From: Methanobacterium formicicum
GTDB lineage: Archaea > Methanobacteriota > Methanobacteria > Methanobacteriales > Methanobacteriaceae
Direction of reading: 5' to 3'
Length of the DNA stretch: 24,000 nt
Assembly (NCBI RefSeq): GCF_029848115.1
Contig: NZ_JARVXG010000043.1
Span: forward strand, 1 to 24,000
In this document: positions 1 to 18,970 of the stretch, piece by piece
Layout: the number at the start of each line of letters is the position of its first letter
Position numbering within the stretch: position 1 is the stretch's first letter
The notes under the pieces: model-generated
Told to the model about the DNA's origin: nothing
Database searches by the model: none
What the model saw: the letters and a program-made list of their open reading frames with translations, nothing else
Made by a program: the position numbers and the translations under genes

Positions 1-21
1 ACTAAAATAAACTAAAATAAT

Positions 22-66
22 ATTTAAAATATAAAACATTAAAATATAAAAAAATATTAATTTTTC
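22..66 (-). terminator. T-rich 3' end downstream of pheT
   Basis: Read on the minus strand, the sequence after the pheT stop runs into long T-rich stretches, including a run of seven T. Archaeal transcription commonly stops at U-rich tracts, so this is a plausible end of the pheT transcript. The first 20 bases of the window are two copies of a 10-bp AT-rich unit. I see no gene in positions 1-162. Confidence 0.4.
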
Positions 67-162
67 CCAGAATTCCAAAATTAGAACTCACTGAATCCAA
101 ACTTCCTACATTTTTTAGAAATTCCTTCAGAATTCCGGGATACTTGTCCAAGGTTCCATAAC

Positions 163-1841
<1,679 letters not shown>

Positions 1842-1936
1842 CCTCTATTTAAGTTATTTTTATGGTCTAAATTTGGTGTGATTTATCAAAGATTTTTTGG
1901 TGAATTTAGTTTGTATAAGTATATTTACTGTGAAAT

Positions 1937-1971
1937 ATTTGATTTATGAATTTAATTTTGATTTATGAATT
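1937..1971. repeat. Direct repeat of TTTGATTTATGAATT upstream of pheT
   Basis: Two copies of TTTGATTTATGAATT start at 1938 and 1957, 19 bp apart, about 105-140 bp upstream of the pheT start. The 18-mer ATTTGATTTATGAATTTA at 1937-1954 recurs exactly at 13731-13748, upstream of the DHH gene. The sequence is AT-rich, so chance is possible. A shared regulatory element is inference. Confidence 0.45.
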
Positions 1972-2007
1972 ATTAATAAATGAAAATAAATTTTTTAATA
2001 TCCCTTC

Positions 2008-2364
<357 letters not shown>

Positions 2365-2487
2365 ATTATGCTCACCGTATCATTATCATGGTTACAATTT
2401 GTGTCAGTGTAATTTTATACCATATGTAACTATAAATTTAATTATATCCATTGGTTAAATAGACTATAACAATACTTAACTTGAAAG

Positions 2488-2527
<40 letters not shown>

Positions 2528-2544
2528 TACTAATGATTTAGCAT

Positions 2545-2553
2545 GGAGAGGAG
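2545..2553 (+). promoter_or_regulatory. Ribosome binding site that sets the valS start
   Basis: GGAGAGGAG lies seven bases before the ATG at 2561 and overlaps the alternative in-frame ATG at 2543, which has no ribosome binding site of its own. This favours initiation at 2561. Confidence 0.7.
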
Positions 2554-2560
2554 ACCGAAG

Positions 2561-5233
<2,673 letters not shown>

Positions 5234-5259
5234 CCAGTTACCAAATTAAACAGGTGATT

Positions 5260-6567
<1,308 letters not shown>

Positions 6568-6729
6568 ACTATTTTTATTATTTCCATTGTGAATTGGCCC
6601 CGGGATAAAGGGATAGTTTAATAAAAGGATAGTAACTAAATAAATTCATTGATTAATACTTGTACGGGATAGGTATTATGCACTGATTAAGGAGAAACTT
6701 GTATATTGAGTGAAGGGATTGGGAATATT

Positions 6730-7205
<476 letters not shown>

Positions 7206-7352
7206 TTATTTGACACCCCTATAAACCTTCATTTTTCTCATATTTCATTTCTTTAAATTATTAGGGGAGATAAATGATTTTAGGGGACAAATATAGTTAA
7301 ATTTACCACAACTAATATTATAAATCCTAAAAAGGAAGGGACGGTTTTGAAC

Positions 7353-7991
<639 letters not shown>

Positions 7992-8024
7992 AATTATATG
8001 ACCAAAACCATGGAGAAATCATAA

Positions 8025-8207
8025 ATGGCAAACCCTAAGAAAGGCGAAATTCAACTCAATGTCGAAATACCGAAAGTTGTCAAAAAACAGTTGTATATAG
8101 AAGCCATTGAGCAGGAAATCTCTGCTAAAGCATTAATAGTTAAATACCTTAAAAAAGGTTTAAAAGAAGATTATGCCAAACGCAAAGATAGAGATTTAGG
8201 TTTTTAG
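8025..8207 (+). CDS. Small ribbon-helix-helix DNA-binding protein
   Basis: A 60-residue protein with the pattern of the CopG/Arc/MetJ fold: a short strand (GEIQLNVEIP, residues 7-16), helix 1 (KVVKKQLYIEAIEQE), a turn (IS) and helix 2 (AKALIVKYLKKGLKED). RHH proteins bind DNA as dimers through the strand and serve as small repressors or antitoxins. No toxin gene lies beside it: the upstream neighbour is the endonuclease III gene 33 bp away, and downstream is a 460-bp spacer. GGAG at 8012-8015 is the likely ribosome binding site. The fold call is by pattern only, and the target is unknown. Confidence 0.72.
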   Translation: MANPKKGEIQLNVEIPKVVKKQLYIEAIEQEISAKALIVKYLKKGLKEDYAKRKDRDLGF

Positions 8208-8669
8208 ATTTTAAATACCCACCATAATACCCTACAATAAACTATTTTTAAGTGAATATAATTCATTATCATTAATAACCAGCATAGAATTAATAACCAG
8301 ATAGTTATATGGTTTGAATCTACTTTTTGACATGATACTCCATTTTTAACCCCTCCACAGTACTAGTGATCAATTATTGACACCACATATACGAACTGAA
8401 TATTGTTGCTCACTTATCTGACTATTTTTAGTGGTCCATAGTTTTTATTAATCTTACAACCAAAATTATTTATTGTCATTAAGTTAGTACATAATATAAA
8501 GTAATATTGTTGAATCATATTTGTGTTAAATTAGGTAAGGTAAATTGAGTTTGTAGTGTTAGGTTATGAGAGTAACCTAAGTTTGCAATGTTAAGGTTAT
8601 GCAAGTAACCTAAGGTTGTAATGTTAAGCCCTGCAAGTAAATTGAATTGATAAATAAGGAGAGGAATCT
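8208..8669 (+). promoter_or_regulatory. 460-bp spacer with the promoter of the exported zinc-finger gene
   Basis: AT-rich and without a convincing gene. It holds two copies of ATTAATAACCAG at 8271 and 8289 (18 bp apart), a TATA-like stretch ATAATATAAAG at 8491-8501, and the iterated inverted repeats at 8551-8640. If the TATA box is used, the leader would be about 145 bases and would contain all those repeats. Ribosome binding site: GGAGAGG at 8659-8665. Confidence 0.5.
8551..8640 (+). repeat. Three tandem 32-33-bp units with inverted repeats
   Basis: Units begin with TTGTAGTGTT (8551), TTGCAATGTT (8583) and TTGTAATGTT (8616). Unit 1 contains a perfect 8-bp inverted repeat, TTAGGTTA (8559-8566) and TAACCTAA (8573-8580), around a 6-base centre. 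Unit 2 has AGGTTA (8594-8599) and TAACCT (8606-8611) with the same 6-base spacing. Unit 3 keeps the frame (TGCAAGTAA), but GGTTA is replaced, so the palindrome is lost. The array ends 30 bp before the start codon of the downstream gene. It could act as DNA operators or as hairpins in the leader RNA. Confidence 0.85.
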
Positions 8670-9158
8670 ATGGAAACTAAGTATTTAGTGGGAATTTTAG
8701 TTCTGATTGTGGCCATTGGTGGTGCCACCGCTTGTAATTATTTATTGCCCGTAAATGAACCAGTAACGTCGGATAAATCTCCAGCAAGCACCCCTACAGT
8801 GGGGAATGCTTCTGGAGGTAGTGAAGAACAGACTCAAGACACAACCAAAAAGACGGTTCAGGCCCAGAAAGTCACCTGCACCAAATGCGGAGGAGATGGA
8901 GTTCTCAGCTGCACCAGCTGCGGAGGTAGTGGTGTGTTAAAAGGATCCTGCCCCACCTGCGGCGGTGATGGTAATGTGTACATCGATGGTAATGGTAACA
9001 CCAACCCCGACGTGGTACAAATGGTGAAGGTACTGGCCTGCCATACTGAGACCTGCCCGGCCTGCGGAGGAACTGGCGGAGAAAAGAAAACCTGTACCAA
9101 ATGTGGAGGAGACGGGAAAATATCCTGCCCAGCCTGTGGTGGAGACGGATACACTTAA
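8670..9158 (+). CDS. Exported protein with six DnaJ-type CxxCxGxG zinc-finger motifs
   Basis: 162 residues. Residues 5-22 form a hydrophobic signal or membrane anchor ending in ATAC, a weak lipobox-like site. Residues 30-66 are a Ser/Thr/Pro/Gln-rich linker typical of exported proteins. Residues 70-160 carry six CxxCGGxG motifs, at 70, 81, 94, 129, 142 and 153, in two groups of three around a 28-residue insert that adds C124 and H125. DnaJ and related proteins normally have four such motifs binding two zinc ions in a beta-hairpin. Here spacing could support three zinc sites. No J domain or other catalytic domain is present. The function is unknown. A disulfide or redox role, or protein binding outside the membrane, is only a possibility. 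Confidence 0.82.
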   Translation: METKYLVGILVLIVAIGGATACNYLLPVNEPVTSDKSPASTPTVGNASGGSEEQTQDTTKKTVQAQKVTCTKCGGDGVLSCTSCGGSGVLKGSCPTCGGDGNVYIDGNGNTNPDVVQMVKVLACHTETCPACGGTGGEKKTCTKCGGDGKISCPACGGDGYT

Positions 9159-9165
9159 ACCTCCA

Positions 9166-9188
9166 TTTTCCCATTTTTTTCCTTTTTT
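9166..9188 (+). terminator. T-rich terminator after the zinc-finger gene
   Basis: Three T-tracts of four, seven and six bases, separated by C-rich gaps, start eight bases after the stop codon. This is a typical archaeal U-rich termination region. There is no stem-loop. Confidence 0.6.
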
Positions 9189-9265
9189 AAAATTGACCGC
9201 ATTTACCCAGTAATACCTCCAAAACCTATTTAACTGCCCACATACGCCTAAAAAATGTTTATTTA

Positions 9266-9293
9266 ACTTGTAAAATCTTAATCTATTACAAGT
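9266..9293. promoter_or_regulatory. Upstream inverted repeat ACTTGTAA...TTACAAGT
   Basis: A perfect 8-bp inverted repeat with a 12-base spacer, about 130 bp before the regulator gene. Its half-site resembles the one at 9390-9415 (TTGTAAG), so both may be bound by the same dimeric protein, possibly the downstream regulator. The binding is inference. Confidence 0.45.
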
Positions 9294-9389
9294 AATACAG
9301 TTTAACTATTAATGATGTATGTAGGAGTCACCATTACATCCTGAACCCTAACAAATATTAAGGTCATATAAAATACCTAATGTTAATTA

Positions 9390-9415
9390 CTTACGATTAG
9401 ATTTATAATTGTAAG
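9390..9415 (+). promoter_or_regulatory. Inverted repeat around the TATA box of the wHTH gene
   Basis: CTTACGATT (9390-9398) and AATTGTAAG (9407-9415) are inverted with one mismatch and enclose the TATA-like ATTTATAA (9401-9408). The TATA box lies only 24 bp before the ATG, and no ribosome binding site is visible, so the message is probably leaderless. A protein bound here would block TBP. Autoregulation is plausible. Confidence 0.5.
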
Positions 9416-9424
9416 AAATATTAC

Positions 9425-11099
<1,675 letters not shown>

Positions 11100-11177
11100 A
11101 TGGAAAAATCTGGTTTTTTAAAAATTTAATTTGCACTATTTAAACCCAAAAAACCTGATATTAAAACTGGAAAACCT

Positions 11178-11244
11178 GGATAAATTAGAGAAACCAGGAT
11201 AAATTAGAGAAACCAGGATAAATTGGAAAAACTAGGAAAAATTA
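11178..11244. repeat. 19-bp tandem repeat between convergent genes
   Basis: Unit GGATAAATTAGAGAAACCA is present at 11178-11196 and 11197-11215 exactly. A diverged third copy lies at 11216-11234 and a truncated fourth at 11235-11244. A partial copy (GGAAAACCT) precedes the array. It lies between the convergent UbiA and DHH genes. Copy number probably varies between strains. Confidence 0.85.
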
Positions 11245-11284
11245 GGATATCTAAAAATGAAAACCCCTTAAATATCATTCCTAA

Positions 11285-11324
11285 TGATAATAATAAAAAA
11301 AAGAAGGGATGGAAAAATAATCCC
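11285..11324 (-). terminator. Hairpin plus T-run after the DHH gene
   Basis: On the minus strand, GGGAT and ATCCC pair (11306-11310 with 11320-11324) around a 9-base T-rich loop. A TTC and eight T follow. The element begins five bases after the stop codon. Confidence 0.6.
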
Positions 11325-11329
11325 TAATT

Positions 11330-13504
<2,175 letters not shown>

Positions 13505-13539
13505 GATTGTATCCTCAAAAAAATAGTTATGGTAACTTG

Positions 13540-13573
13540 GTTTTCGTGAAAACTTAATTTATGATTTTATAAG
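13540..13573 (-). promoter_or_regulatory. Promoter of the DHH gene with a palindrome at the predicted start
   Basis: On the minus strand, TTATAAAATC (about 13563-13573) is a TATA box that would set transcription start near 13543. There lies the 14-bp palindrome GTTTTCGTGAAAAC (13540-13553). A protein bound to it could control initiation. The leader would be about 40 bases with GAGGATAC as ribosome binding site. Confidence 0.5.
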
Positions 13574-13579
13574 AAATTT

Positions 13580-13710
13580 AGTTGGTTTAATTTGATTATA
13601 GTTTAATTAATTTTATTTTTAGTTGTAATTCATTTGTTTAAAGTTTAATTAATGTAGTTATAGTTTAATTTAGTTCATTTGAAGTTTAATGAATAATTAT
13701 AGTCTTATTC
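13580..13710. repeat. Phased AGTTTAATT-type array upstream of the DHH gene
   Basis: Units starting AGTT occur at 13580, 13600, 13621, 13642, 13662 and 13683, separated by 20, 21, 21, 20 and 21 bp. A weaker AGTCTTATT lies at 13701. The best copies read AGTTTAATT; 13580 and 13621 are degenerate (AGTTGGTTTAATT, AGTTGTAATT). The spacing is two DNA turns, so every copy faces the same side. The array directly precedes the TATA box. The rest of the 13505-13814 spacer is AT-rich without a gene. Confidence 0.75.
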
Positions 13711-13814
13711 AATTCAACATATGACTTTAAATTTGATTTATGAATTTATTCACTCCCAGATACGAATAAACTTAATTCAACAATCTATTTCAGTAAAAAG
13801 AAAAGATTTGTGAA

Positions 13815-14306
<492 letters not shown>

Positions 14307-14444
14307 AACACACCTGCACAGTTTGAATTTATTTCCAATCCACCAATTATTTCTAAAATCCTGTAAATTTAATGATAAATCTAATATGTGTGGAATTACT
14401 TGAAATATTTGCCTATTAAAAGTGGAGATATCCCCATTATCTAG

Positions 14445-14508
<64 letters not shown>

Positions 14509-14597
14509 GCAGTTGAGACTTAAAAATTATGCAAAAAAATATTTTCTTTAATAATATACTTTTTTCTATGAAAAATGTGCTTCATAAGAAAAATTTT

Positions 14598-14630
14598 CAA
14601 AAAAAAGGAGATTAAATCAATAAAAAAAAT
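14598..14630 (-). terminator. T-rich terminator after desulfoferrodoxin
   Basis: On the minus strand two runs of eight T (about 14622-14629 and 14599-14606) follow the stop codon at 14659. The remaining 14307-14598 is AT-rich, with no gene seen; it should include the promoter of the lipoprotein-like gene. Confidence 0.5.
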
Positions 14631-14658
14631 GATGATGCCCCTTTAGATTTTCCCGAGA

Positions 14659-15036
<378 letters not shown>

Positions 15037-15066
15037 TTGAACCCTCAATTATTTTTTTAATATATT

Positions 15067-15112
15067 AATGTAAATTTTCCAAAATGTAAATTGCTTTCTT
15101 TTAATGTAAATT
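15067..15112. repeat. Three AATGTAAATT direct repeats upstream of desulfoferrodoxin
   Basis: Exact copies at 15067-15076, 15083-15092 and 15103-15112, with start-to-start spacings of 16 and 20 bp. Read in gene direction they are AATTTACATT. They end next to a TATA-like AATATATTAAAA (15055-15066), which lies about 25 bp before the ATG. They are candidate operator sites for oxidative-stress control (inference). Confidence 0.6.
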
Positions 15113-15218
15113 AAGTGTCTGTTTGAAACCTATGAATTTTTTATCCTTTAGCTATGCCCTGCTTCTCTGTTTTAGGTGTAAAAATAATAAGTTGTAATCC
15201 TCCAAAAAAATAGGAAAC

Positions 15219-15255
15219 AATACCCTCTCCAAAAAAAACGTGGAGATAGGGTATT
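15219..15255 (-). terminator. Strong hairpin with T8 loop after rubrerythrin
   Basis: AATACCC (15219-15225) pairs with GGGTATT (15249-15255), and TCTCC (15226-15230) with GGAGA (15242-15246), with a 2-base bulge. In gene direction the loop contains eight T, and a run of seven T follows about ten bases later. It lies 30 bases after the rubrerythrin stop codon, so it is probably a transcription terminator or an RNA-stabilising 3' end that separates this gene from desulfoferrodoxin. Confidence 0.65.
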
Positions 15256-15284
15256 TATGTTGGAAACCCTAGATTTTCCTTGTT

Positions 15285-15869
<585 letters not shown>

Positions 15870-15900
15870 TATTGACACCTCATATTTTATTTAGGCCCCC

Positions 15901-15915
15901 AACTTTATAAAAGTT
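15901..15915 (-). promoter_or_regulatory. Rubrerythrin TATA box within a palindrome
   Basis: AACTTT and AAAGTT (15901-15906, 15910-15915) are a perfect inverted repeat enclosing the TATA core TTTTATAAA. Transcription would start near 15884, giving a leader of about 15 bases that contains the GAGGTG ribosome binding site. Confidence 0.5.
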
Positions 15916-16146
15916 TTTATCATTAATGAAATTCAATAATACCCTCATTACAGTTCCTGATCCGGGAAAGAAGTGCGTTATCATTGATTATGCGTTATAA
16001 GAGTGTGGAAAGGTTATTTAATATTCCTTCTCACTTTTAACCAACCTATTTATTACCTATTAATCATATAATAAAAAAGTAGATGCTTTTAATGAGTACA
16101 ACCCCCATGAGTGGTTAAATTTGTGCTACAGGGTTTTAGAGGGGTT

Positions 16147-16160
16147 TGTTCCCTGGAACA
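16147..16160. promoter_or_regulatory. Palindrome TGTTCCCTGGAACA upstream of the sensor kinase
   Basis: A perfect 6-bp inverted repeat (TGTTCC/GGAACA) with a 2-base centre, 60 bp before the kinase start. A second small inverted repeat, GGGAA...TTCCC (16216-16228), spans the proposed start codons. The divergent spacer 15870-16219 otherwise shows only AT-rich sequence and a GCGTTAT direct repeat (15975 and 15992). Confidence 0.35.
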
Positions 16161-16219
16161 TACTAAAACTGAACTCTTTAAAGATCAGTCATTGTTGATT
16201 TAAATTCCAAACTAAGGGA

Positions 16220-18610
16220 ATGTTTCCCATGGATCAGGATACAAGGGACGATTTTGAACCCTTTAAACTAGAACACCTACCTCGAGAAGAGGATGAAAAA
16301 CAGCTTTCCATCTATTTAAATCGATTACAGCAATTTAAATCTTATTCTAAAATTTTAGCCATAATGGTAATTATTCTGGGAGCTATGGGGGCCCTGGGAT
16401 GGTTTTTCAATGTACCCCTACTCCGGGGAGAATACGAAGGAATCATTGGAATAAAGCTCAACACGGCACTCCTATTCATACTGGCTGGTTCCTGTGTTTA
16501 TCTTTTGAACCTTAAATTAAAAGGAAAACAGGTACTGATTCCACGAATATTAGGAATTATCATAGTAGTTTGGGGAACTTTAACCATCCTCGAATATATC
16601 ACCGGGACGAACCTGGGCATGAACTACCTGTTCAGCAGTATACTGCCAAATAACAGTATTTTAACAAAAAGCAGGCTGGCCAGCACTTTGAACTTTATCC
16701 TGCTAGGTGTTGCCCTTCTCATGGCCAGTTATAAATTTAAAATCCGTTACGTGCAGACTATCGCATTTTTTTGTGGATTTATAGCTCTTTTTGGATTGTC
16801 TTCCTATCTATACGGTAGCAGCTCTGATTATTTCCTGGACATCCTGGCCCAGATGGCTTTTATGACTTCCTTAATACACATACTGCTTTCGGTGAGTATA
16901 CTGTGCCTCTGCCCGGACCATTCCTATATGGGGAGGATTACTGCCCAGAATTCCGGTGGATACATGGCACGACGCCTACTACCTGCTGCCCTGATGGCTG
17001 TTTTCCTGATGGACCTGTTAATCGTCAGTGGAGAAAGGTTAAACATATACAGTACTTACTTTGGGAATATCTTAGGCGTTATATTGGCCCTGGCATTTTT
17101 AACCACGGTAATTATCTGGAACTCTAACATACTCAATAAAATGGACCGTCAAAGACAAGAGTCCAATATTCGGCGTCTTAATCTTAAAAAATTCTACGAA
17201 AACTTGGTGGAGGGTATTAACGAGGGAATATGGGTTACGGATAAACACGACCGTCTGTACTTCATGAACCGGGGAATGGAAGAAATAAGTGGTGTTACCA
17301 GCCAACAGATGGAAGGCCTGCACATACTGGAGGATCTGCCTGATAATACCACTGATGGACTCAAGGAGTACTACCGGAAAGCAAAAGAAACCCTGAAACC
17401 AGTGCACTATGACTCCATTAAAGCCACCAGCCCCAGTGGCCGGCAATCATACCAGAGTGGCTGGATCATACCCCAGCTTAAAGAGGGAAAGTTTAACGGA
17501 GCTATATGCACAGTTATCGATGAAACACTGCGTAAAGAAGCAGAAAATGCTCTTAAAAAGTCTGAAACATTTTACAGAACCATATTTGAGAATACCGGTA
17601 CAGCCACCATCATCATAGACCAGAACACCACCATAATCATGGCCAACAAACGCTGCGAATCCATGAGTGGGTACAGTGTGGATGAAATTGAACACCAATT
17701 AAGCTGGACTAATTTCGTTCACCCTGATGACCGGGAAAAGATGAAAACCTATCAACAGATGCGCCGGGTGCCCGGGAAAGAAGCTCCCTCCGAATATGAG
17801 TTTCGTCTGCTGAACAAGGAAGGTGAAGAAAGAGAGGTACTGCTTTTCACTTCACTGATTCCTGGTACCACCGACAGTGTGGTTTCCATGCTGGACATAA
17901 CCGAACGTAAGAAGGCGGAAAATGTTATTAAAAAATCTTTAAAAGATAAAGAACTTCTTTTAAGGGAGATTCACCACCGGGTGAAGAACAACATGCAGAT
18001 CATTAGCAGCCTCCTGAATCTCCAGCGTAGCTACGTGGATGATGAGGAGGCTGATAACATACTCCAGGAGAGCCAGGGACGGGTGAAGAGCATGGCTCTG
18101 GTTCACGAAAAACTTTACCAGACTGCTGATCTGGCCAAAATAAACGTGGGAGACTACATAGAAAGCCTAACCATGAACCTGTTCCATAGTTACCGTACCA
18201 AGCCGGGTATAAGGCTCAACCTGGATGTGGGAGATATTTACTTTAACATTGACACCGCCATTCCCCTGGGATTGATTATCAATGAACTGGTATCCAACTG
18301 TTTGAAGTACGCATTTAAAGACCAGAATGAGGGTGAAGTAGTTATATCCGTCCGTAAAGTGGATATGGATGAATTGGATGAAGTAAATGAAGTGAATGGA
18401 ATAGGTGGTGGGAATTATTACCTCCTGGAAGTTCGGGATGACGGAGTGGGGTTACCGGAAGATCTCGATATAGAACATACCAACACCCTGGGTCTGCAGC
18501 TGGTTAAAACACTGGTATTGCAACTGGATGGTACCATTAAAATAATCAGAAACAATGGAACCTGTTTCCACATCATATTCCAGGAGCAGAAGTATATAAA
18601 GAGAATCTAA
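16220..18610 (+). CDS. Membrane sensor histidine kinase: 8 TM, PAS-PAS, HisKA_2, HATPase
   Basis: 796 residues. Eight hydrophobic spans (about 43-63, 83-99, 106-128, 155-173, 179-200, 211-233, 253-271 and 281-302) form a membrane sensor region with no large external loop. Two PAS domains follow (about 328-435, including EGIWVTDKHDRLYFMNRGM, and 450-565, including IFENTGTATIIIDQN). A HisKA_2-type phosphoacceptor domain comes next, with [13 protein letters not shown] around His585, and an HATPase domain with N box NELVSNCLKYAF, G1 box DDGVGLP and LGLQLVKTL. It should autophosphorylate and pass phosphate to a response regulator, but none is nearby. ATG 16220 and ATG 16229 are both possible; GGGA at 16216 suits the latter better. 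The signal sensed cannot be told from sequence. Confidence 0.93.
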   Translation: MFPMDQDTRDDFEPFKLEHLPREEDEKQLSIYLNRLQQFKSYSKILAIMVIILGAMGALGWFFNVPLLRGEYEGIIGIKLNTALLFILAGSCVYLLNLKLKGKQVLIPRILGIIIVVWGTLTILEYITGTNLGMNYLFSSILPNNSILTKSRLASTLNFILLGVALLMASYKFKIRYVQTIAFFCGFIALFGLSSYLYGSSSDYFLDILAQMAFMTSLIHILLSVSILCLCPDHSYMGRITAQNSGGYMARRLLPAALMAVFLMDLLIVSGERLNIYSTYFGNILGVILALAFLTTVIIWNSNILNKMDRQRQESNIRRLNLKKFYENLVEGINEGIWVTDKHDRLYFMNRGMEEISGVTSQQMEGLHILEDLPDNTTDGLKEYYRKAKETLKPVHYDSIKATSPSGRQSYQSGWIIPQLKEGKFNGAICTVIDETLRKEAENALKKSETFYRTIFENTGTATIIIDQNTTIIMANKRCESMSGYSVDEIEHQLSWTNFVHPDDREKMKTYQQMRRVPGKEAPSEYEFRLLNKEGEEREVLLFTSLIPGTTDSVVSMLDITERKKAENVIKKSLKDKELLLREIHHRVKNNMQIISSLLNLQRSYVDDEEADNILQESQGRVKSMALVHEKLYQTADLAKINVGDYIESLTMNLFHSYRTKPGIRLNLDVGDIYFNIDTAIPLGLIINELVSNCLKYAFKDQNEGEVVISVRKVDMDELDEVNEVNGIGGGNYYLLEVRDDGVGLPEDLDIEHTNTLGLQLVKTLVLQLDGTIKIIRNNGTCFHIIFQEQKYIKRI

Positions 18611-18970
18611 TCCAATTAAAATAAAATTTCATTAAGTATTTCATCCTTTAATTAAATGATTCAAATCATGATTAAATTCAATAATTATGGGACAATAAAC
18701 ACGATTTTTTTGAATTAAATACTAAATAGAATATTTTGGTGTATTGATATAACAAAAATGTTCTGACCATTATTTTCTTATATTGAATCTATATATAAAA
18801 ATGAAAAGGTATTTCTATAATTAACGAACTTATTTTTATAATTAAATGAAAACATTCCTTTAATGTAAAAATTGAATGAAAACATTCCATTAATGGAAAT
18901 GAAATCCTTTTGTCAATAGAAAGTACAATGTTAAAGTGCAGGAATATAATTTTCTCCAAGGGGAAGGTAA
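18611..18970 (+). promoter_or_regulatory. 360-bp AT-rich spacer with a tandem 21-bp repeat
   Basis: I see no gene here. A 21-bp element beginning AATGAAAACATTCC occurs at 18845-18865 and 18875-18895, 30 bp apart, with one difference. Each copy contains the small palindrome AATG-AAAA-CATT, and the second extends into ATTAATGGAAATG. These lie 76-126 bp before the GTG start at 18971. GAATATAAT at 18942-18950 is a possible TATA box. Candidate operator sites for the downstream two-gene operon. Confidence 0.55.

Noticed and set aside
8305..8325. GGTTTGAATC resembling a tRNA T-arm
   Set aside because: No pairing arms, acceptor stem or anticodon stem could be found around it.
8551..8640. Possible CRISPR array
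   Set aside because: Only three diverged units with no spacer between repeats and no cas gene in the window.
8858..9174. Long open frames antisense to the zinc-finger gene
   Set aside because: They mirror the GGx-rich repeats of the real gene and have a composition unlike a natural protein.
14630..14647. GGAG followed by ATGATGATG, resembling a tiny gene
   Set aside because: Only five codons; the region is better explained as the T-rich terminator of the opposite-strand gene.
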